Positions 36,196-48,995 of a stretch of DNA of 64,000 nucleotides are shown one piece after another. The notes beneath the pieces are model-generated. The model was not told the origin of the DNA. It worked only from the letters and a program-made list of their open reading frames with translations, and made no database searches. This DNA comes from Protonemura montana (lineage: Eukaryota > Arthropoda > Insecta > Plecoptera > Nemouridae). A program made the translations under genes and the position numbers. Each line of letters begins with the position of its first letter. The first letter of the stretch is position 1. The stretch covers positions 2,356,001 to 2,420,000 of the forward strand of contig OX387612.1 in the NCBI GenBank assembly GCA_947568835.1, read 5' to 3'.

Positions 36196-37325
36196 AATTT
36201 CGCTGTTGCTTTACAAACGGCCTGTTTTATTTGTTAACATTAAAGTTTAAGATTCTGTAACAGTTTTTTATCCAAATTGGCATTCGTCTTCAAACGAGAA
36301 TTGCATGAGATGTTGTAATTTCCGAGTGCAGTTTATGACGGCGGTTTATGGGTCGAGCGCAATATCCGTAGGTAGGTCAGGTACCCTGTTAACAATGCAT
36401 TCACCCGTTTAGATTAACGACCACTCGTTAAAACACTTCAACTTAACGTTTAAATCAATCAACCAATAGAAGTAAACCACAAACAAAATACACTCGGAGC
36501 TATAAAAAATATCTTGCGTAATATAATGCATCTTACAAAACGACCACCGCCCTCTTTTATTTGAAAATGTTCTGTATAAACGTGAAATTCCACTGCACAG
36601 CCTCGATATTGCTTGGCATTTTGTTTTTCCCCTTCCCACGCCTCGCCCCTCTTTGGCAGCGTCGCGACGCCTTCCCCTACCCACGTCTCGGCGTCGCGAC
36701 GTTGCTAGCAATCACTGAGTTACCAGGCGTCGATGTGAAAGCACGCGACTTTGATCTCAGCTTGCAACTTGTTGCAAAGTTGTCGACTTTTCAAACGGGC
36801 CGTGAAATCAACCGTCAAAGTTTTGAATTTGTTTCGAATTCTGTGCCTCGATTTGAATTGCGTTGGTGGCGACGTGCGGTGGTGCAACTCTGCGTTTGCT
36901 TTGTTTTCTGTAGATATTTGAGTCAAAATGCCAAGTTTTATTCGTCGCCAATGAGGTAATTCTTGAAGCTATTCGATAAACCTGCCAAATTGTGCAGTTT
37001 TAATATTAAGACGGTTCATATAGACCGTGAAAATCAACATAAGAGCAAATCTGTTAGCATGGCGTTATTCCCACGTGTTGCTGAGTCACTAATAAATACT
37101 CAAACAATTATTCTGCGGGAAATTTGTGGGAAACTCGGAAAAAACTTTTTGTTGTCGCCTTTGGTTTCCCAAGAAGTAATGGGGTTGAGTAATTCTTAAT
37201 TTTTTATTTCATCAACAATACTAATCTTGAGAGAATAACAAGTTTTCAGACATATGACTTATCTAATTACAAGTGAAATTATTCATTTTTAATTGTGTTA
37301 AAATTAGTATGAAACTCCGCCCGTC
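36196..37325. other. Unique sequence, GC-rich patch, no supported gene
   Basis: Open frames on both strands near 36410-36960 surround a GC-rich self-complementary patch (cgtcgcgacgcc, ggcgtcgcgacg). They lack splice or family support. Confidence 0.4.
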
Positions 37326-37329
37326 TTTA

Positions 37330-37952
37330 GGAACACTAATAACCGTCTCAAAAATAGACCTGCAAACTTGGACTCGAAACCCGATCTACACCTGTCGCGG
37401 GTGTTGTTCTAACCAATTGAGCTACTTGGACCCCGATCTCCACCTGTCGCGGGTGTTGCTCTAACCGATTGAGCTACTTGGACCCCGATCTCCACCTGTC
37501 GCGGGTGTTGCTCTAACCAATTGAGCTACTTGGACCCCGATCTCCACCTGTCACGGGTGTTGCTCTAACCAATTGAGCTACTTAGACCCCGATCTCCACC
37601 TGTCGCGGGTGTTGCTCTAACCAATTGAGCTACTTGGACCCCGATCTCCACCTGTCGCGGGTGTTGCTCTAACCAATTGAGCTACTCGAACCCCGATCTC
37701 CACCTGTCGCGGGTGTTGCTCTAACCAATTGAGCTACTTAGACCCCGATCTCCACCTGTCGCGGGTGTTGCTCTAACCGATTGAGCTACTTTGACCCCGA
37801 TCTCCATCTGTCGCGGGTGTTGCTCTAACCAATTTAGCTACTTGAACCCCGATCTCCACCTGTCGCGGGTGTTGCTCTAACCAATTGAGCTACTTGGACC
37901 CCGATCGCCACCTGTCACGGGTGTTGCTCTAAACATTGAGCTACTTGGACAC
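37330..37952 (-). mobile_element. Element T, minus copy with about 11 head units
   Basis: A degenerate tail junction (aataaccgtctcaaaaatag) is followed by 52-bp units to 37950 (attgagctacttggac). No inverted partner is present. Confidence 0.82.
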
Positions 37953-38974
37953 ATAATAATTTCTTAGCTTTGGGCTTTTCAGTTGAACTGACTATTAATA
38001 AACAAACATCTTCAATTGGCTGTTGCTAAGCAAACAACAAATTAACAGACTGTTAGGATATTAACGGACACTGAGAAACTGATCCTTGGTAGTTTTTATG
38101 CATCATAAGTTAGGCAATTAGTACAAACAAAACAAAAATTGTTATTTTTTTAAATTAATCAATTAAATTATTTAATTGCACCATTAGGTGACCCTTGCGT
38201 GAAGAAAACATTTCAAGCGTTGAAATTGTCAATGGGTTTTAATTGTAAACTCATATAATCTCGAGTCTCGACCAAACAAGTGGTCACAATTTCAAACCTC
38301 ACAAAAGTAACGAACTTTCTTGGCTTCACGTCGTTTTTTTTCGACTTAGCTATCTCTATTGGCTAACAGAGCGCGCTGATGTCGCCGTCGAATTCCACAG
38401 CCAGTCGTAGACAGGAAGTGAGCCGAGCCAGGCGTTTGAACCTCTAGCACAAAGCCCTGAAGGCAAACTGTTTTGTGTTCACTGCCTACCTGATCAGTCA
38501 GCTGTTAGGCGAAACTGTGGTATGTGACCCATTCACAGCGAAGTGGAAGCCAGTTGCTTGCCAAGCGTAGGCACGGCCAGGCCGATTGGTTTTGTATAGA
38601 CGTTCCATTCTGTGACTTTAACAACAAGCTTTGTTCGTTTACTCCGTTTGAAAATTACACCGATTTCTTATTAATTACGTGTGCAGTGATTTATATAATT
38701 GATATTTCGTGTAAATAATTTGTTATTTCGTTGCGGTGTTTTAAAACTCGTGTTTCGAATACAGTTCAAGTGTTGCGTTTTGGTCTGGAGTTATTTTTGA
38801 TTTGAGTTTGCAGCGATTTTCCGTGAAGCCTACACGGTAAGCAAGTAAATACGAGTTATCAACCATTGCCAGCTGTAATGAGACCGGGTCATATGTTCAA
38901 CATCGAGTCATTTATTTATACAAAATGTAGCGATAAGTTGGTGAAAAGTGCAAAGCGGCCGTTCGGATTTTATC
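37953..38974. other. Unique sequence, possible non-coding first exon
   Basis: A stretch from about 38450 to 38836 ends in cctacacg/gtaagc and could be an untranslated first exon. The 64-codon frame inside it is unsupported. Confidence 0.3.
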
Positions 38975-39815
38975 AGGTTCAGTATTTGATTAATGACCAT
39001 CGTACACATGACCAGTTCTGTTCGGGAGAGAGGTTGGAGGGATGAAAGTTAAGCAACAATGCGCTGGGTCAGGTATTGGATGGGTGACCATCATACACAT
39101 GACCAGTTCTGTTTGGGAGAGAGGTTGGAGGGATGAAAGTTAAGCAACACTGCGCTGGGTCAGGTATTGGATGAGTGACCATCGTACACATGACCAGTTC
39201 TGTTCGGGAGAGAGGTTGGAGGGATGAAAGTTAAGCAACACTGCACTGGGTCAGTTATTGGATGGGTGACCATCATACACATGACCAGTTCTGTTCGGGA
39301 GAGAGGTTGGAGGGATGAAAGTTAAGCAACACTGTGCTGGGTCAGGTATTGGATAGGTGATCATCATACACATGACCAGTTCTGTCCGGGAGAGAGGTTA
39401 GAGGGATGAAAGTTAAGCAACACTGCGCTGGGTCAGGTATTGGATGGATGACCATCATACACATGACCAGTTCTGTTCGGGAGAGAGGTTAGAGGGATGA
39501 AAGTTAAGCAACACTGCGCTGTGTCAGGTATTGGATGGGTGAACATCATACACATGACTAGTTCTGTTCGGGAGAGAGGTTGGAGGAATGAAAGTTAAGC
39601 AACACTGCGCTGAGTCAGGTATTGGATGGGTGACCATCGCACACATGACCAGTTCTGTTCAGGAGAGAGGTTGGAGGGATGAAAGTTAAGCAACACTGCG
39701 CTGGGTCAGGTATTGGATGGGTGACCATCATACTCATGACTAGTTCTGTTTGGGAGAGAGGTTGGAGGGATGAAAGTTAAGCAACACTGCACTGGGTCAG
39801 GTATTGGATGGGTGA
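38975..39815 (+). mobile_element. Element F head array, about nine units, no tail
   Basis: 91-bp units (agttctgttcgggagagagg, agcaacactgcgctgggtca) begin and end abruptly in unique DNA. Confidence 0.85.
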
Positions 39816-40234
39816 CTCATGATGGTACGTATGTCCTGTCTAGGAGAGACGATGTCGAGAGCAAAGTGCAGTTATGTGCATCACTTGATTGGTCACGTGG
39901 TCAGGCTGACGTATTTGTGCAATGATCTGGCATCGAATTACCGCAGTAGTGAAGTTAATTAGCAGTATTTGCCGCTGACGTCACTTAACATTACAGTACT
40001 GTCTCTCTCGAGAGAGCAAATATCGCCGCGAATCGTTTTCTCATTTTGCTGTTTTGCTTTGCTGTGATCTTGATTCGTGAATTGGTTAGTCATTGAATTA
40101 TTTTATTGTAATTACTGTCCGAGGAAACTGATCACATGGCCAGTAGTTCAAGGCTAGATGGTAAGTGAGCATGAACTTAGTGCAATTGATCGTAATCAAT
40201 GCGGTTCTATTCGGTCAGCCATTTCATCAGAAAC
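39816..40234. other. Unique sequence with a first-exon-like site
   Basis: ATG at 40136 opens MASSSRLD before gtaagt at 40161. No downstream exon was found. Confidence 0.28.
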
Positions 40235-40246
40235 AAGTCACTGCTT

Positions 40247-40655
40247 TTTATTATTAACAACACTATAACCGTCTCGAAAATTGATGCCCAAACGCGGACT
40301 CGAACCCCGATCTCCAACTGTCGCGGGTGTTGCTCTGACCCATTGAGCTACTTGGACACTGGCTTTTTGAGACGATTTTAGTGTATTTTATGAGAATGAC
40401 AGTTCTCAAAGAAGTTCCAAGGAGTTCCTAGGAGTTCTCCTTGGAGAACTGTCATTCTCATCAAACATACTAGAATCGTCCCCAAAAGCCAGGGTCCAAG
40501 TAGCTCAATGGTTTAGAGCAACACCCGCGACAGGTGGAGATCGGGGTTCGAGTCCCCGTTTGGGCATCAATTTTTGAGACTGTTATAGTGTTGTTAATAA
40601 TAAAATACCCCGCGCATTGCAAGCGTTTGCAATTTAAATAAGAGTTCATCCTAAT
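40247..40655. mobile_element. Element T head-to-head pair, single heads, TSD-flanked
   Basis: Minus half 40247-40400, palindromic centre with ggagttctccttggagaac, plus half to ttcatcctaat. aagtcactgctt (40235-40246) and aagccactgctt (40656-40667) flank the pair, with one mismatch. Confidence 0.83.
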
Positions 40656-40919
40656 AAGCCACTGCTTCGTTGCAGTTTAAAGTCGATTTAATTCATCTGT
40701 TTTCCATCCTGACTTTACTTGCGGTAATTAGTCGTCGTTCCTAATTAAACCACGTGTTGATCGTTTTAAAACTTTTCCACGCAGTAGAATTCTTATTGCA
40801 AAGAACAGTTGGTCTCGTGTCCCAGCGCACGAGAGATCATTTCTTGCTAATTTTTGAGACACACTTTTGAGCGATACGTTTTTGGTCGGCGCCAAAACTG
40901 TCCGAAACAAGCCAAACCC

Positions 40920-43900
40920 GTATAATGTATGCCATAACGGCCTCTAACTTACTCTAATTTGACTAAAATATGACACAATCGTCCAGAGCTGGTCAAAAAG
41001 GTCTTAAACTAGCTTTAAATTGACTAAAATACGACAAATTCGTCTAGAGCTGGTCATAACGGTCTTAAACTAGCTTTAAATTGACAAAAATATGACAAAA
41101 TCGTCCAAAGCTGGTCATAACGGTCTTACACTAGCTTTAAATTGACAAAAATATGACAAAATCTTCCAAAGCTGGTCATAACGGTCTTAAACTAGCTTTA
41201 AATTGACAAAAATATGACAAAATCTTCCAAAGCTGGTCATAACGGTCTTACACTAGCTTTAAATTGACAAAAATATGACAAATTTGTCCAAAGCTGGTCA
41301 TAACGGTCTTAAACTAGCTTTAAATTGACAAAAATATGACAAAATCTTCCAAAGCTGGTCATAACGGTCTTACACTAGCTTTAAATTGACAAAAATATGA
41401 CAAAATCTTCCAAAACTGGTCATAACGGTCTTAAACTAGCTTTAAATTGACAAAAATATGACAAAATCGTCCAAAGCTGGTCATAACGGTCTTAAACTAG
41501 CTTTAAATTGACTAAAATATGACAAAATCGTCCAAAGCTGGTCATAACGGTCTTACACTAGCTTTAAATTGACAAAAATATGACAAAATCGTCCAAAGCT
41601 GGTCATAAAGGTCTTAAACTAGCTTTAAATTGACAAAAATATGACAAAATCGTCCAGAGCTGGTCATAACGGTCTTAAACTAGCTTTAAATTGACCAAAA
41701 TATGACAAAATCGTCTAGAACTGGTCATAACGGTCTTAAACTAGCTTTAAATTGACAAAAATATGACAAAATCTTCCAAAGCTGATCATAACGGTCTTAA
41801 ACTAGCTTTAAATTGACCAAAATATGACAAAATCTTCCAAAGCTGGTCATAACGGTCTTAAACTAGCTTTAAATTGACCAAAATATGACAAAATCGTCTA
41901 GAACTGGTCATAACGGTATTAAACTAGCTTTAAATTGACAAAAATATGACAAAATCTTCCAAAGCTGGTCATAACGGTCTTAAACTAGCTTTAAATTGAC
42001 AAAAATATGACAAAATCTTCCAAAGCTGGTCATAACGGTCTTAAACTAGCTTTAAATTGACAAAAATATGACAAAATCTTCCAAAGCTGGTCATAACGGT
42101 CTTAAACTAGCTTTAAATTGACCAAAATATGACAAAATCTTCCAAAGCTGGTCATAACGGTCTTAAACTAGCTTTAAATTGACCAAAATATGACAAAATC
42201 GTCTAGAACTGGTCATAACGGTCTTAAACTAGCTTTAAATTGACAAAAATATGACAAAATCGTCCAGAGCTGGTCATAACGGTCTTAAACTAGCTTTAAA
42301 TTGACAAAAATATGACAAAATCGTCCAGAGCTGGTCATAACGGTCTTAAACTAGCTTTAAATTGACAAAAATATGACAAAATCGTCCAGAGCTGATCATA
42401 ACGGTCTTAAACTAGCTTTAAATTGACCAAAATATGACAAAATCTTCCAAAGCTGGTCATAACGGTCTTAAACTAGCTTTAAATTGACAAAAATATGACA
42501 AATTTGTCCAAAGCTGATCATAACGGTCTTAAACTAGCTTTAAATTGACAAAAATATGACAAAATCTTCCAAAGCTGGTCATAACGGTCTTACACTAGCT
42601 TTAAATTGACAAAAATATGACAAAATCTTCCAAAACTGGTCATAACGGTCTTAAACTAGCTTTAAATTGACAAAAATATGACAAAATCGTCCAAAGCTGG
42701 TCATAACGGTCTTAAACTAGCTTTAAATTGACTAAAATATGACAAAATCGTCCAAAGCTGGTCATAACGGTCTTACACTAGCTTTAAATTGACAAAAATA
42801 TGACAAAATCGTCCAAAGCTGGTCATAAAGGTCTTAAACTAGCTTTAAATTGACAAAAATATGACAAAATCGTCCAGAGCTGGTCATAACGGTCTTAAAC
42901 TAGCTTTAAATTGACCAAAATATGACAAAATCGTCTAGAACTGGTCATAACGGTCTTAAACTAGCTTTAAATTGACAAAAATATGACAAAATCTTCCAAA
43001 GCTGATCATAACGGTCTTAAACTAGCTTTAAATTGACCAAAATATGACAAAATCTTCCAAAGCTGGTCATAACGGTCTTAAACTAGCTTTAAATTGACCA
43101 AAATATGACAAAATCGTCTAGAACTGGTCATAACGGTATTAAACTAGCTTTAAATTGACAAAAATATGACAAAATCTTCCAAAGCTGGTCATAACGGTCT
43201 TAAACTAGCTTTAAATTGACAAAAATATGACAAAATCTTCCAAAGCTGGTCATAACGGTCTTAAACTAGCTTTAAATTGACAAAAATATGACAAAATCTT
43301 CCAAAGCTGGTCATAACGGTCTTAAACTAGCTTTAAATTGACCAAAATATGACAAAATCTTCCAAAGCTGGTCATAACGGTCTTAAACTAGCTTTAAATT
43401 GACCAAAATATGACAAAATCGTCTAGAACTGGTCATAACGGTCTTAAACTAGCTTTAAATTGACAAAAATATGACAAAATCGTCCAGAGCTGGTCATAAC
43501 GGTCTTAAACTAGCTTTAAATTGACAAAAATATGACAAAATCGTCCAGAGCTGGTCATAACGGTCTTAAACTAGCTTTAAATTGACAAAAATATGACAAA
43601 ATCGTCCAGAGCTGATCATAACGGTCTTAAACTAGCTTTAAATTGACCAAAATATGACAAAATCTTCCAAAGCTGGTCATAACGGTCTTAAACTAGCTTT
43701 AAATTGACAAAAATATGACAAATTTGTCCAAAGCTGATCATAACGGTCTTAAACTAGCTTTAAATTGACAAAAATATGACAAAATCTTCCAAAGCTGGTC
43801 ATAACGGTCTTAAACTAGCTTTAAATTGACAAAAATATGACAAAATCTTCCAAAGCTGGTCATAAAGGTCTTAAACTAGCTTTAAATTGACAAAAATATG

Positions 43901-44175
43901 ACAAAATCATCCAAAGCTGGTCATAACGGTCTTAAACTAGCTTTAAATTGACAAAAATATGACAAAATCTTCCAAAGCTGGTCATAACAGTCTTAAACTA
44001 GCTTTAAATTGACTAAAATATGACAAAATCTTCCAAAGCTGGTCATAACGGTCTTAAACTAGCTTTAAATTGACAAAAATATGACAAAATCTTCCAGAGC
44101 TGGTCATAACGGTCTTACACTAGCTTTAAATTGACCAAAATATAACAAAATCGTCCAAAGCTGGTCATAACGGGC
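40920..44175 (+). repeat. 61-bp satellite, about 53 units, 20-mer higher-order repeat
   Basis: The unit contains ggtcataacggtcttaaac, tagctttaaattgacaaaa and atatgacaaaatcttccaaa. Spacing is 61 bp. Diagnostic variants recur 1220 bp apart: gctgatcata at 41781 and 43001, taacggtatt at 41911 and 43131, and caaaactggt at about 41411 and 42631. Confidence 0.95.
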
Positions 44176-44462
44176 CTGTGACCAAAATGTACCGAAATCC
44201 CCACCGATTATTAAATCTTGTAAGAATAGCAGGCTTACTCATGTGATTCACCTGGCATCTTCTTAGCTCGACCTGTGACGTCACAGTAAGCGATCTCACA
44301 ACATGCAATTGTAGCGACACGGTACAATAACTTACAATAATTAGCAGCACCGAGTAGCAGTAAGTACCACGTGTGTCAGTCGCAGTCTGTACCACGTGTG
44401 TCAGTAGCAGTCTCTTCCTTTTCTACGACTCGTACGTTCCGTCAAACAACATGCGTATATTA

Positions 44463-45325
44463 GGATGAAATCTGATGTTAATTGCAAACGCTTGCAATGC
44501 GCGGGGTTTTTTATTATTAACAACACTATAACCGTCTCAAAAATTGATGCCCAAACGCGGACTCGAACCCCGATCTCCAGCTGTCGCGGAAGTTGCTCTG
44601 AACCATTGAGCTATCTGGACACTGGCTTTTTGAGACGATTCTAGTGTATTTGATGAGAATGACAGTTCTCCAAGGAGAACTCCTTGGAACTTCTTTGAAA
44701 ACTGTCATTCTCATAAAATACCTACACTAAAATCGTCTCAAAAAGCCAGTGTCCAAGTAGCTCAATTGGTTAGAGCAACACCCGCGACAGGTGGAGATCG
44801 GGGTCCAGATAGCTCAATGGTTCAGAGCAACACCCGCGACAGGTGGAGATCGGGGTCCAAGTAGCTCAATTGGTTAGAGCAACACCCGTGACAGGTGGAG
44901 ATCGGGGTCCAGATAGCTCAATGGTTCAGAGCAACACCCGCGACAGGTGGAGATCGGGGTCCAAGTAGCTCAATTGGTTAGAGCAACACCCGTGACAGGT
45001 GGAGATCGGGGTCCAGATAGCTCAATGGTTCAGAGCAACACCCGCGACAGGTGGAGATCGGGGTCCAAGTAGCTCAATTGGTTAGAGCAACACCGGTGAC
45101 AGGTGGAGATCGGGGTCCAGATACCTCAATGGTTCAGAGCAACACCCGCGACAGGTGGAGATCGGGGTCCAAGTAGCTCAATTGGTTAGAGCAACACCCG
45201 CGACAGGTGGAGATCGGGGTCCAAGTAGCTCAATTGGTTAGAGCTACACCCGCGACAGGTGGAGATCGGGGTTCGAGTCCGCGTTTGGGCATCAATTTTT
45301 GAGACGGTTATAGCGTTCTATAATC
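44463..45325. mobile_element. Element T inverted pair, plus head amplified with alternating unit types
   Basis: The minus half has a single head (44463-44650). The plus half has about ten units, and from 44800 to 45160 two types alternate: ccaagtagctcaattgg and ccagatagctcaatgg. The last unit carries box B (ggttcgagtccgcg). Confidence 0.82.
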
Positions 45326-45760
45326 GAAACCTCACAAGGAAACCGATTCGAATCTAAAACATTTGTAAGCTCTGCGAATCTGGTGCGACGCCGTCGTAGA
45401 CTCTTCTCGTTATCTAATTTTAAAACGTGGATTGTTCAATAAAAAAAACCGTTAATACTTTGATCCAGTAAAGTTCCTGTTCAAACAAGCGGTCGGGAAT
45501 TGTAAACGTTTTACAGCGTTTTATTGCTGCGTTCGGTGTTGACAAGACTTTCTTGGGAGATCTGAACGTTGCCGAGCTAAAACCCAACAGACCACGCGTT
45601 TCACGATGACTGGACAGGTGCGTGTGTGACATTTTCTTGGAACTCACCACAACGCATGAAACTGCAACTGGTCGTCGTGGAAACTGGCGAAAGATGGAGA
45701 AGAGCACTTCTAAGGTGAGTCACGTGACAAATAAGATAAACAAGCTCTAACCCATGATGG
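45326..45760. other. Unique sequence with a possible first coding exon
   Basis: ATG at 45656 opens MKLQLVVVETGERWRRALL, then a gtgagt donor at 45715. A nearby ATGACTGGACAG also precedes gtgcgt. No downstream exon was identified. Confidence 0.3.
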
Positions 45761-46395
45761 CTACCAAACGTTGAATCTACCATTGAACCTCCTTTGCTAG
45801 GCCATGATATACCCGTGGTAACATAAGATAGCAGAATTGAGAAGCTCTGTCAGGCGATCTCAGCATCTCCATGGCTACCAAACGTTGAATCTACCATTGA
45901 ACCTCCTATGCTAGGCCATGATATACCCGTGGTAACATAAGATATCAGAATTGAGAAGCTCTGTCAGTCGATCTCAGCATCTCCATGGCTACTAAACGTT
46001 GAATCTACCATTGAACCTCCTATGCTTGGCCATGATATACCCGTGGTAACATAAGATAGCAGAATTGAGAAGCTCTGTCAGGCGATCTCAACATCTCCAT
46101 GGCTACCAAACGTTGAATCTACCATTGAACCTCCTATGCTAGGACATGACATACCCGTGGTAACATAAGATAGCAGAATTGAGAAGCTCTGTCAGGCGAT
46201 CTCAGCATCTCCATGGCTACCAAACGTTGAATCTACCATTGAACCTCCTATGCTAGACCATGATATACCCGTGGTAACATAAGATAGCAGAATTGAGAAG
46301 CTCTGTCAGGCGATCTTAGCATCTCCATGGCTACCAAACGTTGAATCTACCATTGAACCTCCTATGCTAGGCCTTGATATACCCGTAGTAACAAA
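45760..46395 (+). repeat. 114-bp satellite, block 1, about 5.5 units
   Basis: The unit contains gaagctctgtcaggcgatct, atctccatggctaccaaacg and ctcctatgctaggccatgat. Spacing is 114 bp (45865, 45979, 46093). The same monomer forms the larger array at 52565-54705. Confidence 0.93.
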
Positions 46396-46802
46396 AATTT
46401 GAGGATAGGTTTGAGACTTCACCCCACCTTTTGCTAGTTTAAACACTTCCGGTCACTTTCATGAGGGTCTTTGTTCGATTCATGTCCATCTTGTCAGGTG
46501 GCAACATTTCAACCCGTCTCGACTCGACCATCTAAGCTGATCAGTGGGGATCTTAGCTTTTCATGAAATCTTACATAACTCTTGCTGTCAATTGGCTAAT
46601 CACGTCATAAAATTAGAAGAAAAAACTTAAGCTCCAGGACTTATTTATTTTAAAACAACGTAATTCACCTTCAAGGTCACTAACAACTCGCTGGTAATGA
46701 GTTTTAGTCCGAGACAATAAACTAAAGTTAAATCCCACAAAGCTAGTTACGGTTTTTATGTGCGTTCTTAACTTTTAATCCATACAAGTTCATTTGTTTA
46801 AA
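46396..46802. other. Unique intergenic sequence
   Basis: No gene, repeat or element was recognised. Confidence 0.45.
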
Positions 46803-46945
46803 TGTGTGGTAGCGTCACTAGAATCAGAGTGACTGTGAGTATTCACAGCCTCTTGGTTCTACTCCTTGGAGAACTGTCATTCTCATCAAATACACTAAAA
46901 TCATCTCAACAAATCATGAGACCAAGTAGTTCAATCGGTTATGAC
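46803..46945 (+). mobile_element. Element T leader and partial head fused to an element F-derived array
   Basis: The leader (gtgactgtgagtattcacag, cattctcatcaaatacac) runs to caagtagttcaatcggtt. Within the box A region it changes to atgaccatcatacac. Confidence 0.8.
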
Positions 46946-48388
46946 CATCATACACATAACCATCATACACATGACCATCATACACGTGACCATCATACAC
47001 ATGACCATCATACACATGACCATCATACACATGACCTTCATACACATGACCTTCATACACATGACCATCATACACATGACCATCATACACATGACCATCA
47101 TACACATGGCCATCATACACGTGACCATCATACACATGACCATCATACACGTGACCTTCATACACATGACCTTCATACACATGACCTTCATACACATGAC
47201 CTTCATACACATGACCATCATACACATGACCATCATACACATGACCATCATACACATGGCCATCATACACGTGACCATCATACACATGACCATCATACAC
47301 ATGACCTTCATACACATGACCTTCATACACATGACCATCATACACATGACCATCATACACATGACCATCATACACATGGCCATCATACACATGACCATCA
47401 TACACATGACCTTCATACACATGACCATCATACACCTGACCGTCATACACATGACCGTCATACACATGACCATCATACACATGACCATCATACACATGAC
47501 CGTCATACAAATGACCATCATACACATGACCATCATACACATGACCATCATACACATGACCATCATACACATGACCATCATACACGTGACCATCATACAC
47601 ATGACCATCATACACATGACCATCATACACATGACCATCATACACATGACCGTCATACACATGACCATCATACACATGACCATCATACACGTGACCATCA
47701 TACACATGACCATCATACACATGACCATCATACACATGACCATCATACACATGACCATCATACACATGACCGTCATACACATGACCATCATACACATGAC
47801 CATCATACACGTGACCATCATACACATGACCATCATACACATGACCATCATACACGTGACCATCATACACATGACCATCATACACATGACCATCATACAC
47901 ATGACCATCATACACATGACCATCATACACATGACCATCATACACATGACCATCATACACATGACCATCATACACATGACCATCAAACACATGACCATCA
48001 TACACATGACCATCATACACATGACCATCATACACGTGACCATCATACACATGACCATCAAACACATGACCATCATACACATGACCATCATACACATGAC
48101 CATCATACACGTGACCATCATACACATGACCATCATACACATGACCATCATACACATGACCATCATACACATGATCATCATACACATGATCATCATACAC
48201 GTGACCATCATACACATGACCATCATACACATGACCATCATACACATGACCATCATACACATGACCATCATACACATGACCGTCATACACATGACCATCA
48301 TACACATGACCATCATACACATGACCATCATACACATGACCATCATACACATGACCATCATACACATGACCATCATACACATGACCAG
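46941..48388 (+). repeat. 15-bp array, about 96 units of accatcatacacatg
   Basis: Unit variants are gacctt, gaccgt, cacgtg and atggcc. Blocks recur (atggccatcatacacgtg at 47107 and 47257). Because 15 is a multiple of three, frames of about 500 codons stay open on both strands; I do not call them genes. The right end runs directly into an element F head. Confidence 0.96.
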
Positions 48389-48636
48389 TTCTGTTCGGGA
48401 GAGAGGTTGGAGGGATGAAAGTTAAGCAACACTGCGCTTGGTCGGGTATTGTATGGGTGACCATCATACACATGACCAGTTCTGTTCGGGAGAGAGGTTG
48501 GAGGGATGAAAGTTAAGCAACACTGCGCTGGGTCAGGTATTGGATGGGTGACCATCATACACATGACCAGTTCTGTTTGGGAGAGAGGTTGGAGGGATGA
48601 AAGTTAGTACAGCAACTTCACTCGCCTTGCTTACCA
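48389..48636 (+). mobile_element. Element F, two head units and truncated tail
   Basis: Head units at about 48420 and 48511, then gtacagcaacttcactcgcc cut at cttgcttacc. Confidence 0.8.
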
Positions 48637-48990
48637 AAAAAGCTTGTTTTTCAAATTGCGGCTTGTTCGATTAATGTTCTTTAAAAAGAGATTCCACAGT
48701 TAAGTGGAACCATCCACTCCTTCTGTCCTGTGCCATGTCACCACACCCTTATCCAACCCATCAACGAGTCGCCCGTTTCCACACCGGAACCTTTGACCGA
48801 GCACAAACCGCTCCCATTTCCGGTCGCCGCTACGCCAACGCTAATCACCGTCGCCCGTCTAATTGCGGCGTGACGTCATCGATTGTCAACCGACGTCGTT
48901 TGCAGACGACATCAAAGTTAACAATGCTTTATTTTTGCATAGTAAAGTAAAAAAAAAAAAAAAAAAAAAAACGGCGAAATTAGCTTGCCC
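48637..48990. other. Unique sequence ending in poly(A)
   Basis: A 71-codon plus frame (48735-48950) lacks support. A run of about 25 A follows at 48948-48971 just before the 26-bp satellite, suggesting a retroposed end, but no element was recognised. Confidence 0.35.
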
Positions 48991-48995
48991 TTAGC

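Noticed and set aside
36409-36959. Frames of 100 and 132 codons on opposite strands
   Set aside because: They overlap a GC-rich palindromic patch, show no domain or splice structure, and resemble no family I know.
46802-48473. Very long open frames (about 480-540 codons) on both strands, histidine/aspartate-rich or HVYDG-rich
   Set aside because: They exist because 15 bp is a multiple of three and the unit lacks stops. Frames on both strands are open equally, and the sequence is explained by element F expansion.
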